Shown one piece after another: positions 9,271 through 18,099 of a stretch of DNA of 64,000 nucleotides. Made by a program: the position numbers and the translations under genes. The notes beneath the pieces were generated by a model. It ran no database searches. It worked only from the letters and a program-made list of their open reading frames with translations, and was not told the DNA's origin. The stretch is from Actomonas sp051209155 (GTDB lineage: Bacteria; Verrucomicrobiota; Verrucomicrobiia; Opitutales; Opitutaceae): assembly GCA_051209155.1 (NCBI GenBank), contig JBPJGB010000003.1, one strand, 5' to 3'. Numbering within the stretch: the first letter of the stretch is position 1; each line of letters begins with the position of its first letter.

Positions 9271-10842
9271 TCAGATCGTTCCCAGCAGCAGGAAGCAGGC
9301 GGACATCACCAAGGTCGGGAAGATCGCACCCGCCGCCAGGCCCATCGGCGAGACGCCTTCCGGGAAATAGCGCTGCAGGATCGACTGACCGGCCGGGTTC
9401 GGGGCATTGGCGATGACCGTGAGACCACCACCAGTCACCGCACCGGCGACCACCGCATATTCCAGTTGCTCGGTGAAACCGGGCACCAAGGTCGCGAGGT
9501 AAGTGATCGCGGCGTTGTCATTGAAGGCCGTGAGGATGGTCGCACCCGTGAAGAGCGGGATCTCGCCGAGGCTCTTCAGCACCGGCTCGATCCACCAGCC
9601 CTGCAAACCACCGTGGGTCACGAGACCGGCGAGGAAGAAGCCGACCAGCAGCGGCGGCTTGAGATCGATCTTGGCCTGGTGGTGCGCCGTGGCTTGGGCG
9701 AAGGCGAGGAAGAAGAGGAAGCCGCCGATGAACATTGCCGGGTGGTGCGCGACAAAGACGGTCCACGCCATGAACGCGAGTTGCACAAAGGTGATCCAAG
9801 CCGGGACGGGCTCGCCGTCGCGCACCTTGGCGGTCTGAGACTGCTCCTGCTTCGCGCGATCCTCCATCACGGCGAACTCCTTGCGGAAGATCACATAGTA
9901 AGTGACGGTCGAAACGATGATGCCGATGAGGGCCTTCCAGCCGAAGTGCTCGAACATGTAGGCCATGTCCCAGCCCCACGGTCCCGCCACCATCAGCACG
10001 GGCGGCGCGGCGAAGTGCGTGAAAGTGCCGCCCACCGAAATGTTCACGAACAGCAAACCGATCGTGGCGTAGGCAAATTTGGGCGACGGCTTCAGATCGT
10101 AGAACTGACGCGCGAGCAACAGCGCCGCGATCGTCATGGCGGCCGGCTCCGTGATGAACGAACCAAGCACCGGACCCACGATGAGAATGGAAAGCCACCA
10201 TGCGGCGATGGACTTCTTGCCGATCGACGCGATGGTCGCGAGGCAGAGGCGGGCGAAACGCAGGACCGGCCGGGAGGACGCCATGGCCATGATGACCACC
10301 ACAAACATCGGCTCGGTGTAGTTCACGCCGTGATCGATGTAGCTGATCACCGTCTCCCACCCCTTCTCCACGGTGAGGGCGACGAGCAACACCAGGACCC
10401 AAATGCCAAACACCGCCTCAACTTCGCCGAGAAAATGGAGGATCTGCCCCTTGAAGCTCACCTCGTCGGGACGCCCGTCTTCGTCGTAGTCCGTCGTCTC
10501 TTCCTTCTCACGTCGCGCCGCGACTTCCTTGGCGTGCGCATGCTCGACCTCGTGCGCCCAATGGCGGAACTTGGCGGTCAGGAAGGTGTGGATGATCGCG
10601 CAAAGAAAGATGACCGTTGCGACCAGATTGAAGGGCTCCGCCGCGATACGTGACTTGAGGGTTGCAACGACGCTGTCGGCCGAATCGGTCGCGTGGTAGC
10701 TCTCCAACGGAGCGGGAAACTCAATCACCGCCTCCTCGCCCCCGTGACCACCGCCCCCGGCGGCAAGAGCCGACGACGCGAGGCCGCCAAGCAACAGCAG
10801 CGCAATGAGCAGGAAGCGAGGAAGGGACAACCGAGCAGGCAT
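9271..10842 (-). CDS. Putative Na+/H+ antiporter
   Basis: This 523-residue integral membrane protein begins with a signal-like hydrophobic segment (LLIALLLLGGLASSALAA) and a Gly/His-rich stretch. About ten to twelve membrane segments follow, with a charged cytoplasmic loop rich in Lys and Glu at about 115-150. Intramembrane polar stretches such as ITEPAAMTIAALL, GGTFTHFAAPPVLMVAG and LTAFNDNAAITYLA contain the acidic, Asn and Thr residues expected for cation exchange, and the terminal repeat GGGLTVIANAPNPAG matches the first half of an inverted fold. This pattern fits the putative Na+/H+ antiporter family (Na_H_antiport_3 type). The ion specificity is inferred from the family. Confidence 0.8.
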   Translation of the reverse strand: MPARLSLPRFLLIALLLLGGLASSALAAGGGGHGGEEAVIEFPAPLESYHATDSADSVVATLKSRIAAEPFNLVATVIFLCAIIHTFLTAKFRHWAHEVEHAHAKEVAARREKEETTDYDEDGRPDEVSFKGQILHFLGEVEAVFGIWVLVLLVALTVEKGWETVISYIDHGVNYTEPMFVVVIMAMASSRPVLRFARLCLATIASIGKKSIAAWWLSILIVGPVLGSFITEPAAMTIAALLLARQFYDLKPSPKFAYATIGLLFVNISVGGTFTHFAAPPVLMVAGPWGWDMAYMFEHFGWKALIGIIVSTVTYYVIFRKEFAVMEDRAKQEQSQTAKVRDGEPVPAWITFVQLAFMAWTVFVAHHPAMFIGGFLFFLAFAQATAHHQAKIDLKPPLLVGFFLAGLVTHGGLQGWWIEPVLKSLGEIPLFTGATILTAFNDNAAITYLATLVPGFTEQLEYAVVAGAVTGGGLTVIANAPNPAGQSILQRYFPEGVSPMGLAAGAIFPTLVMSACFLLLGTI

Positions 10843-10893
10843 GGCCCGACGGATAAAGCCCGCCGGGTTGGGCGCAAGCGATTCAGGAAAAAT

Positions 10894-11550
10894 TCAACCC
10901 AGATGCTCGCCGAGTTCGGAAAGTTTCCGGATGAACACGGCCGCCTCCGCCTGCACCTTGCTCCGAGCCACGTAGGCACCGAAACCGACAAACAGGTCCA
11001 CTTCGGTCTGCGTCTCCAGATCACTCACGCCATCGCCGACCATCACGACGCGGCTGGGCTGCAACTCCGCCTTGAGCCGACGGATCACCTCCGGCTTTCC
11101 ACCGGAACGGGTCGTGGGGTAGGTCTCATCAAACCCGGTGTAGTTGCCGTCGGCATCAAAATAGAGATCCACCGCTTCGATCCGCTCCACCGCGAGGTAG
11201 GCGGCCAAAGGGCGAATTGCCGGACGAAAGCCACCGCTGAGGATGATGGGAGTCCAACCACGCTCCCGCAGCGCGCCCAGCGTTTCGACGGCCGTGGGCT
11301 CGACGGTATCGATATAGCGCTGCCCGACCGCCGCCACGTCATCCGCCGAGGGTTGGATGATCTCCAAGCGTTTGCCGAAGACCGCCTCGACCGCGAGGCG
11401 GCCGTCCATCGCGTCGTGCGTCATCGCCTCCACGGCGGCGAAGGTCGTCTCGCCACGCACGCGGGCGAGTTCGTCCACGCCTTCGATGGCGCTGAGCGTG
11501 CTGTCGCAATCCAGAACAAGGAGTTTGGGGCCGGTGACGGAAGAAGACAC
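10894..11550 (-). CDS. serB: Phosphoserine phosphatase-like HAD hydrolase
   Basis: The protein has the four HAD motifs of phosphoserine phosphatases: LVLDCDSTLSAIEG (nucleophile and acid Asp), Ser in ILSGGF, Lys in GGKPEVI and the metal-binding MVGDGVSDLET. The helical cap after motif I is of the SerB size. It would carry out the last step of serine synthesis, converting O-phosphoserine to serine. The GTG start (218 residues) is preferred because the longer in-frame TTG start falls inside the terminator of the upstream ribosomal protein gene. Another HAD phosphomonoesterase activity is possible. Confidence 0.8.
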   Translation of the reverse strand: MSSSVTGPKLLVLDCDSTLSAIEGVDELARVRGETTFAAVEAMTHDAMDGRLAVEAVFGKRLEIIQPSADDVAAVGQRYIDTVEPTAVETLGALRERGWTPIILSGGFRPAIRPLAAYLAVERIEAVDLYFDADGNYTGFDETYPTTRSGGKPEVIRRLKAELQPSRVVMVGDGVSDLETQTEVDLFVGFGAYVARSKVQAEAAVFIRKLSELGEHLG

Positions 11551-11586
11551 GGCGCGCAGGGCACCCGGCCGGTCGCGACCGGGCAA

Positions 11587-11617
11587 CAAAAAACCCGCTC
11601 CGCGAACGGAACGGGTT
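11587..11617 (-). terminator. Rho-independent terminator of rpmJ-rpmE
   Basis: Read on the minus strand, AACCCGTTCCG, a TTCG loop and CGGAGCGGGTT form an 11-bp stem followed directly by a run of T. It lies just downstream of the L31 gene. Confidence 0.85.
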
Positions 11618-11641
11618 CGGAAAAGTCGTCTGCGGCGAGCC

Positions 11642-11899
11642 TTATTTGGCGGCCGAACGCTGGCGGCGGAACTTGTTCGAGAACTTCTCGATGCGGCCAG
11701 CAGTGTCGACGAGGCGCTTCTCGCCGGTGTAGGCGGGATGCGAGTCGCTGGTGACGTCGCGGACGACGACGTGGTATTCGATGCCGTCGATGGTCTCCTT
11801 GCGGGAGGACTTCAGCGCCGAGCGGGTGAGAAACTTCTTACCAGTGGCGACGTCGACGAAGCAGACGTTGTTGAGGGAGGGATGCGTATCGGCTTTCAC
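11642..11899 (-). CDS. rpmE2: 50S ribosomal protein L31, type B (zinc-free)
   Basis: This 85-residue ribosomal protein starts MKADTHP and has the type B signature (LTRSALKSSRKETIDG, SHPAYTGEKRLVDTAGR, KFSNKF). It has a single Cys and lacks the CxxC zinc site of the other L31 type, so it is a Cys-minus form. The start is GTG, supported by an AGGAG ribosome binding site seven bases or so ahead. The gene follows rpmJ by about 30 bases and ends at a strong terminator. Confidence 0.95.
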   Translation of the reverse strand: MKADTHPSLNNVCFVDVATGKKFLTRSALKSSRKETIDGIEYHVVVRDVTSDSHPAYTGEKRLVDTAGRIEKFSNKFRRQRSAAK

Positions 11900-11930
11900 G
11901 GTGGTGACTCCTGTTATGCAGCTGGACGGA

Positions 11931-12056
11931 TCAACCCTGACGGGCCTTAAAACGAGGCTCGACCTTGTTGATCACGTAGATGCGGCCCTTGCGGCGAACC
12001 ACTTGGCAGGCCGGATGGCGCTTCTTGGCAGACTTGATGGAAGAGACGACTTTCAT
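11931..12056 (-). CDS. rpmJ: 50S ribosomal protein L36, Cys-minus form
   Basis: The 41-residue protein begins MKVVSSIKSAKKRHPAC and ends NKVEPRFKARQG, with the L36 core VVRRKGRIYVI. Only one Cys is present, so the zinc ribbon of the canonical form (three Cys and one His) is lost; this is the type also called YkgO. An AAGGAG-like sequence is partly visible near the ATG. It is co-transcribed with the zinc-free L31 gene, the same pairing as ykgO-ykgM in Enterobacteria, where it is repressed by Zur. Confidence 0.93.
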   Translation of the reverse strand: MKVVSSIKSAKKRHPACQVVRRKGRIYVINKVEPRFKARQG

Positions 12057-12103
12057 GGAAAAGGAGCAAAAACACCGGTCGGCCCACCCGCTGTCAATGG
12101 TTT

Positions 12104-12122
12104 ACTCACGCAGAATGTGAGT
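12104..12122. promoter_or_regulatory. Palindrome upstream of rpmJ-rpmE
   Basis: ACTCAC and GTGAGT form a perfect six-base inverted repeat with a seven-base spacer, about 50 bases ahead of the L36 start. It is a candidate repressor site for the zinc-free ribosomal protein pair. It does not closely match the enterobacterial Zur box, so the regulator is unknown. Confidence 0.35.
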
Positions 12123-12234
12123 GCCTGTTTGGCAGCGATTTAGGACATTCAATCGAAGCATGCGAGCCGGGCCTTGCGGCGGTTTTGGCCGCCTCGCCCC
12201 AGCCATCCCCTCGCCCAACTGGTTTCACCGGAGC

Positions 12235-12265
12235 AAAAAAAGGCCGCCGGAGGGAACCGGCGGCC
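12235..12265 (-). terminator. Rho-independent terminator of the TonB-dependent receptor gene
   Basis: On the minus strand GGCCGCCGG, a short loop and CCGGCGGCC form a perfect nine-base stem followed by seven T. It lies 25 bases past the receptor stop codon. Confidence 0.9.
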
Positions 12266-12289
12266 GATGGCTGAGAGACTGCTAGGAAC

Positions 12290-14641
12290 TCAGAAGCGGT
12301 ATTTAAAGGTCAGCTCCGCGCGGGTGCCGGGCTCGGCGACGATGGACTCGTTGCCGTAGGTGGCGTTGGGCGGAGACCAGTTCTCCTCGTCGGTGAGGTT
12401 GAGAATGGCGAGACGAGCTTCCCACGTGTCGTTGCCATAGAAGACACTGGTATCGATCTCGAACTGCGACGGGATCACAAGCGTGCCGGCCCAGTTGTTG
12501 TTCAACTCATTGTGGTAGGTGCCGTTCAGGGTCATGCCCCATCCATTGTCCCACTTGTAGGACATCAGGGCGTTCAGCTGGAAGCTGGGCAGGCCCTGCA
12601 CCTTGACCTTGCCGGTGGTTTGTGAGTTGCGCTGAACTTCCGGCGCCGCGGGTGGCGAGAGATTGAGCGCCTCGAAACCGATGGATGCGGCCGGGACCGT
12701 GGCATCGATGTAGCCCATCGAGATGGTGCCGAAGAAGTTCTTGTTCGGCTGGTAGTTGGCTTCGAACTCAACGCCATTATAGGTGTAGGTGGCGACCGGG
12801 CTGTTGATCGGTTTGTTCTGCCGGGTTTGGTGATAGACCGAGGCGCCGAGGAAGAGCGTGTTGTTGAGCAGGGAACGCTTCACGCCGGCCTCGAGCAGCT
12901 CGCTCGGCTGGGTGAAGTCGGACTTCTGCAACACGATGTTGCCACCGCCATCGCGGGTCAGGCCGGCGAAGCCACCACCGTTGCCGACGGCGCCCGAGGT
13001 GTTTTCGCTGTAGTTGCCCGTGAGGTAGAACGTCGTGCCCTCGATGGGCTCAAACAACAGGCTGGCGTTCACGTTCGGCAAGGTGACGCTGATCGAACGC
13101 TTGGAGTCCGCGGTGAACGGATCCTCGGTCGTGACGTCGAGGAAGTCGAGACGACCACCCGCGACCAGCGTGGTGTTTTCGGCGATCTTGAAAAAGCTCT
13201 GCACGAAGGGCGAGCCGCTCCACGCATGCGACTCATTGGTGTCGCCGTTTTCCAGCTGCGCGCTGGCGACGCGACCGGGCCAGCCCGGGACCGGACCACC
13301 ATCAAAGCCAAAGGCGCCCTGACCGTAACCCGGGAAGTTCACCGAATTCTGGACGTTGATGAAGTTGGGATCGCGGGTGATGTCCCAGACGCCGGCCGGC
13401 TCGAAATAGAAGTCATTGTAGGCCTTGTTGCTGATGTAGCGCGCGGCGACACCGGCATTGACCGTATTGCCCTCACCCCAGCGCTTGATGAACTCGAGGC
13501 GGGACTCGAAGGTGATGGTCGGGTCAACAATCTCCGAGTAGTAGTAGGAGCTGTAGGTTTCACGCCGCAGGTAGGTGAACAGGTTGTTGTTCACAATCGT
13601 GAGGTCCGGGTTGCCCTTAAAGGTCTGCAGGGCCTGCGCCTTGAAGGTGCGGCCGATGGAGTTGTCGCCGGGGCGCAGCAGGCGTTTGCTGCGATCGATC
13701 TTCACCTCCGGGCCCCACAGCATGACGTTGGCCGGGAAACCGCTGGTGACATACATCGAATTCTGCGGATCGGAAAACGGGATGGACGGACCCTGGTTCT
13801 GGTTGATGCCCGTGCGGTAGAGCCCCTTGTTGATCAGGTTGTTGGTCGGGCGATTGATGCCGAAGTTCTCGGTGTATTCTGCGTAGTAGGCCTGCGCGTT
13901 GAGGAAGAGCTCGTAATCGTCAGACGGACGGTAGGTCAGCGCCGCGTAGAGAGAATGGCTCTTGCGATACTCGTCATCATACCAGCCCTCGGAGTCCTCG
14001 CCGGAGTAGGAAATCCGGTAGGCCAGCGTCGAGGAGAGCGGCTCACCGTAGTCGAAACCGCCCTTGAAAATACTGTCGGTGCCGATGGTCACCCAGGCCT
14101 CGCCCTTCGCCTTGTCGAAGGCGGGGCGTTTCGAGATGTAATCGATGAAGCCGCCCACGTAGGTGGAGGTGCCCTGCACGGCGGTGGCCGGACCCTTCAC
14201 GATGTTGACCGACTCGACCCAATTGAAGTCGACCGGCATACCGTTGCCGTTGGAGGTCAACCCGCTGCGCATGCCATTGAGAAACACGTCGGCATACTGG
14301 CCGCGAATGTCGGGATTGGCCGGCGCGCCGAAGTTCGAACGGGTGAAGGAGCTGGAGGTCAGCTTGGCGAAGTCGCGCACATCGGTGATCGAGATCGCGG
14401 TGAGCTGCTCACGCGAGATGATGGTCACGCTGCGCGGGGTGTTCAGGATGCTGTCGCCCACGCCAAAGACCGATTCAAAGGGACGGGAGGTCGGCAGGAT
14501 GTTCTCTTCGATGGGCACATCCGAGACTTCGAAGCTGTCCATCTCAATCGGCTCATCCTCGGCGGATTGGGCCCCAAGGAAGGTAGCGGAGCTGGCCAGG
14601 AGGGCCGCCAGCGGCAGGTGTTTCAGGTAGGTTCGATTCAT
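12290..14641 (-). CDS. TonB-dependent outer-membrane receptor
   Basis: This 783-residue outer-membrane protein has a signal peptide (LPLAALLASSATFLGAQ) and a plug domain with typical motifs (NTPRSVTIISREQL, NPDIRGQYADVFLNGMRSG, VESVNIVKGPATAVQG). A long beta-barrel ends in the aromatic-terminated strand TFKYRF. The plug resembles siderophore receptors of the FhuA/FpvA group, so iron-chelate uptake is the best guess, but Verrucomicrobia use such receptors for other solutes too. No TonB, ExbB or cytoplasmic transporter gene adjoins it. It has its own terminator and appears to be a single-gene unit. Confidence 0.88.
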   Translation of the reverse strand: MNRTYLKHLPLAALLASSATFLGAQSAEDEPIEMDSFEVSDVPIEENILPTSRPFESVFGVGDSILNTPRSVTIISREQLTAISITDVRDFAKLTSSSFTRSNFGAPANPDIRGQYADVFLNGMRSGLTSNGNGMPVDFNWVESVNIVKGPATAVQGTSTYVGGFIDYISKRPAFDKAKGEAWVTIGTDSIFKGGFDYGEPLSSTLAYRISYSGEDSEGWYDDEYRKSHSLYAALTYRPSDDYELFLNAQAYYAEYTENFGINRPTNNLINKGLYRTGINQNQGPSIPFSDPQNSMYVTSGFPANVMLWGPEVKIDRSKRLLRPGDNSIGRTFKAQALQTFKGNPDLTIVNNNLFTYLRRETYSSYYYSEIVDPTITFESRLEFIKRWGEGNTVNAGVAARYISNKAYNDFYFEPAGVWDITRDPNFINVQNSVNFPGYGQGAFGFDGGPVPGWPGRVASAQLENGDTNESHAWSGSPFVQSFFKIAENTTLVAGGRLDFLDVTTEDPFTADSKRSISVTLPNVNASLLFEPIEGTTFYLTGNYSENTSGAVGNGGGFAGLTRDGGGNIVLQKSDFTQPSELLEAGVKRSLLNNTLFLGASVYHQTRQNKPINSPVATYTYNGVEFEANYQPNKNFFGTISMGYIDATVPAASIGFEALNLSPPAAPEVQRNSQTTGKVKVQGLPSFQLNALMSYKWDNGWGMTLNGTYHNELNNNWAGTLVIPSQFEIDTSVFYGNDTWEARLAILNLTDEENWSPPNATYGNESIVAEPGTRAELTFKYRF

Positions 14642-14779
14642 TTGTAGTAGGTAGGAGTCCTTGAACGCTTCTAAGCACGGGTCATGCCTGCGTTCCAGAA
14701 ATAACGTTCATACTTGAAAGTTTAGAAGGTGAAGCACTTCTGCGCCGCGGCGGCGTCCTCAGCCCCCGGTAGGGGTCGC

Positions 14780-16591
14780 TCAGCCCACGGCCGGCTCGAA
14801 GAGCGGAACGATCTCCATCGCAGGCACGGTCACCAAGCCTTTGTCGGTGATCCGAATCTCCGGAATCACCGATAGGGGGATCAGGTTAAAACCCATGTAG
14901 GGCAATGTGCATCCCGCTGAGGACCAAGCTTTTTTGAGTTTTGTGGAGGCCTTCGCGACCACCTTGGCCCGTTGATCCGAGAGCAGTCCGGCGATCGGCA
15001 GAGCCACCTCGGCGACCACCCTGCCCTTTTTCACAATGCAGACGCCGCCACGGCTCGCCTTGAGGGTGGCGAGCGCCACAGCCATATCGGCCTCATTCGT
15101 GCCGGCGATGATGATATTGTGGGCATCATGGCCCACACTGCTGGCCACCGCGCCGTCCTTGAGCCCAAAATTGCGCAAGAGACCATGCGCGACCTCGCCG
15201 GACTTTCCGTGCCGCTCGACGACCGTGACGAAGCAGAGGTCGTGGTTCGCAAAGTGCTCCGCCCAGCTCGCGGCGGGCTCCAAGGTCACTTTGTCGTGGA
15301 ACAGGATGATGCCCGGCAACTCCGTGCGGATCGTGTTCGCGACCACCTTTGTCGTCGGCAGGTCCGGCGTCAGTTGCGGCGCTTTGGGCAACTTCACCGT
15401 GCGATACGCTGCCTTCGGGTAGCGATAGGGTTGGCTAAGCGATTCTTCCAGCAACGGCGTCACCCGACGATTCTTCACCACCAACTCGCCGCCATACCAC
15501 GTGCACTGGGGCTCGAGCGCATCGTTCATCAACACGATGTCGGCGCGGCGCGCCGGGGCGAGTCCACCGATCTCATTGTCCAAATGGAAACGCGTCGCCG
15601 GATGCAGGGAGCCCATGCTCAAGGCGGTCTCGGTCGACATTCCAGCCCGCTTCGCTTCCCGCACCACCCAATCCAGGCCGAAGAGGAACAGGTCGTCGGC
15701 ATCGCGGTCATCCGTGCACACACAAACCCGCTTCGGATTCGCGCCGAGTTCGGTGACGGTTTTGATCGCTTCGGGCAGCGAGTGCCACGGCGTCGTGGGC
15801 GGGCCCCCGCGCAGGAAGATCCAGAGACCGTTTTCCAAAAAGTCGTCGGCGATATCCCGATCGATCGACTCGTGGGTGTCGTTGATGCCACTCGCCGCGC
15901 CCGCCGCCACGAACTCCCGCCCGTAGATGTGGCCGCTGATCGGTTTCCCGCGTTTGATCGCCTCGCCCAGAATGGCGTGACTGCGCGCGTCGCCCATCGC
16001 GACTTGCACGAAGTCCATCTTCTCCCCCAGCGCCACCGCCTCCGGCCACTTGTCGAACAGCGCGCCGATCTTCGCGGCGGTCAGGTCGCCGCCCGCCGTT
16101 TCCAGGGCCGCCGAGGTCGCCGGCACGGTGCTCGGCACCGTCAGGAAGATGTTGAGCGGGGCTTGCCGCGCATCCTTGAGCATCCACTCGATCCCGGCCG
16201 CATCACACACGTTGCCGATCTCGTGGCTGTCACAAAAAATCGTCGTCGTGCCGTTCAACAACGCTCCCTCCGCATAAGCGCAGGCCGTCATCATGGAACT
16301 CTCGATGTGGATGTGCGGATCCACCAGCCCTGGACCAACGATGCCTCCCTTCGCGTCGAAAAACTTGATCGCGGCGCTGCGGCGTTTTTTGGCCGTGCCT
16401 TCCGGTTTCACGCAGGCAATCCGCCCCGCCTTCACCCAGACTTCCCGGCCCTCGTGAATACGTTCGGTGTAAGGGGAAAAAACACGTCCGCCCCGAATCA
16501 CCAGATCCGGATCCGCCTGTTCCATCGCCACGGCGGCGAGCTGTTGAGTCACGGTGTGCAGCGGCGGAACGGAGAAACGGGTAAGAGGCAT
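14780..16591 (-). CDS. ade: Adenine deaminase
   Basis: The enzyme deaminates adenine to hypoxanthine for purine salvage. The 603-residue protein has the amidohydrolase-type metal motif (GPGLVDPHIHIESSMMT), the FCDSHEIGNVC segment, SGHIYGRE and CTDDRDADDL. The C-terminal adenine-deaminase domain contains SVGHDAHNIIIAGTNEADM and the end motif MGFNLIPLSVIPEIRITDKGLV. Length and domain order fit the Ade family. It is divergent from an exported adenosine-deaminase-like gene with under 80 bases between them, so the two probably share a control region and a role in purine scavenging. Confidence 0.95.
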   Translation of the reverse strand: MPLTRFSVPPLHTVTQQLAAVAMEQADPDLVIRGGRVFSPYTERIHEGREVWVKAGRIACVKPEGTAKKRRSAAIKFFDAKGGIVGPGLVDPHIHIESSMMTACAYAEGALLNGTTTIFCDSHEIGNVCDAAGIEWMLKDARQAPLNIFLTVPSTVPATSAALETAGGDLTAAKIGALFDKWPEAVALGEKMDFVQVAMGDARSHAILGEAIKRGKPISGHIYGREFVAAGAASGINDTHESIDRDIADDFLENGLWIFLRGGPPTTPWHSLPEAIKTVTELGANPKRVCVCTDDRDADDLFLFGLDWVVREAKRAGMSTETALSMGSLHPATRFHLDNEIGGLAPARRADIVLMNDALEPQCTWYGGELVVKNRRVTPLLEESLSQPYRYPKAAYRTVKLPKAPQLTPDLPTTKVVANTIRTELPGIILFHDKVTLEPAASWAEHFANHDLCFVTVVERHGKSGEVAHGLLRNFGLKDGAVASSVGHDAHNIIIAGTNEADMAVALATLKASRGGVCIVKKGRVVAEVALPIAGLLSDQRAKVVAKASTKLKKAWSSAGCTLPYMGFNLIPLSVIPEIRITDKGLVTVPAMEIVPLFEPAVG

Positions 16592-16668
16592 GAATGCTTT
16601 TCAGCAAACCCGGTGCCAGCCGCGACCTTTTTCATTGGCCCAAATCCCGCTCCCGCCACGATCCGACC

Positions 16669-18099
16669 ATGCTTCGCCTGCGCCTCACCCTACTCGCCTG
16701 CCTGAGCTTCACCCTCGCCCGCACCGAAGACTTTGGAGCGCGCTACGACGCCCTTCGTGCCGCTGCTTCCCCGGCGCAACTCTACACCTTCCTCTACGCC
16801 CTGCCCAAGGGCGGTGACCTGCACAATCACTTCGGCGGCGCCAATCGCCCGGAATGGATGTGGGCCGTCCTCACCGATCCCACCCGCAACGGCGGCGACA
16901 CCTTCTACGCTCGCGAACGCTTTGCGGCCGCGCCCGACGCCATCGCCGCGACCGCGCGCCACCACGTAGTGCGCCAGGCCACCTACGATCGTCTACCGGC
17001 GACGGTGCAACGCGAATACGTGGCCCTCACCGCCATGACCGAGGCCGAACGCCTGGCTTGGCTTAACGGTTTCCGCCTCGACGCCCCCGGCGAAGGTCGC
17101 GACGTGTTCTTCGACGACCACTGGCCGCGCCTGGGAGACATCAACCGCAATCCCCACGTGCGCTTCGAACTGCTGGCCGAAAACATCAAGGCCTTCGCCG
17201 CCGAAGGGCTCCGCTACCTCGAACTCCAGTTCGGCATCGGCGGACTCGAGCACAACGACCTCTCGCCCGTCTCCGACGAGGAAGCCCTCGCGATGCTGCA
17301 CGCCACCCTCGCCCGACCCGACGTCGCTTCAACCGGCCTCGTGGTGCGCTTCCAGGAGATGATCCTGCGCTTCTCACCGGACGCTTTGGACGACCTCGAG
17401 CAGACCTACGCCTGGGTCGACGCCCACCGCGATCTCTGGGTGGCGATCAACATGGCGGGCATCGAGGAAAACGGCAAAGGCTACCCGCTGCGTTTCCTCG
17501 AAACCTACCGCCGCCTCCGCGCGAAATACCCCACGCTCCCGCTGTCGATTCACGCCGGCGAAATGGACAGCCCCGACCGCAACATTCGCGAAACTTTGCT
17601 GCTTGGCGCCTCCCGCATCGGTCACGGCCTCAACATCCTCGGCGACCCCGACACCCTGCTGCTGCTGCAGCACAGCGACCGCACGCTCATTGAGATCAAC
17701 CTCATCTCCAATCGCCTGCTCGAATACGTGCCCGACCTCGACCGCCATCCCTTCCCGGAACTGCTGCGCACGGGCGTCCCGGTCTGCCTCAACACTGACG
17801 ACCGTGGCATGTGGGACAGTAACCTGACCGACGAATATTACACCGCCGTCACGCACTTCAATTTGTCCTGGCCCGAACTGGTTTCGCTGGGCCGCAACTC
17901 GCTCCAACATGCCTTCGTCGAAGAGCCGACCAAGGCGCGTCTCCTCGCCGACTACGACACGCGCATTGCCGCCTTTGAGCAACGCTTTGGCGCCGGCAGC
18001 GTAGCGGACGCGCTCACCGCACTCGCCGAGGTGCAGCCCGTGACCTACAGCTACGGCGCGCGCAACTGGGGTTTCCCTTTCGCCGAGATCACCCGCTGA
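16669..18099 (+). CDS. Exported adenosine deaminase-like enzyme (ADGF/ADA2-like)
   Basis: The 476-residue protein begins with a signal peptide (LRLTLLACLSFTLARTE). The deaminase signatures are in order: the metal motif KGGDLHNHFGG, the catalytic SIHAGEMDS, RIGHGLNIL and CLNTDDRGMWDSNLTDEY. An N-terminal insertion of about 90 residues after the HNH motif resembles the extracellular ADGF/ADA2 group more than cytosolic Add. The ATG chosen gives the signal peptide directly; a longer in-frame start adds 25 charged residues in front of it. It probably converts external adenosine to inosine. The end overlaps the convergent permease gene by 11 bases. Confidence 0.85.
   Translation: MLRLRLTLLACLSFTLARTEDFGARYDALRAAASPAQLYTFLYALPKGGDLHNHFGGANRPEWMWAVLTDPTRNGGDTFYARERFAAAPDAIAATARHHVVRQATYDRLPATVQREYVALTAMTEAERLAWLNGFRLDAPGEGRDVFFDDHWPRLGDINRNPHVRFELLAENIKAFAAEGLRYLELQFGIGGLEHNDLSPVSDEEALAMLHATLARPDVASTGLVVRFQEMILRFSPDALDDLEQTYAWVDAHRDLWVAINMAGIEENGKGYPLRFLETYRRLRAKYPTLPLSIHAGEMDSPDRNIRETLLLGASRIGHGLNILGDPDTLLLLQHSDRTLIEINLISNRLLEYVPDLDRHPFPELLRTGVPVCLNTDDRGMWDSNLTDEYYTAVTHFNLSWPELVSLGRNSLQHAFVEEPTKARLLADYDTRIAAFEQRFGAGSVADALTALAEVQPVTYSYGARNWGFPFAEITR

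Noticed and set aside
12827..16705. Long plus-strand frames opposite the TonB receptor and adenine deaminase
   Set aside because: They are antisense to genes with strong motifs and have no protein features of their own.
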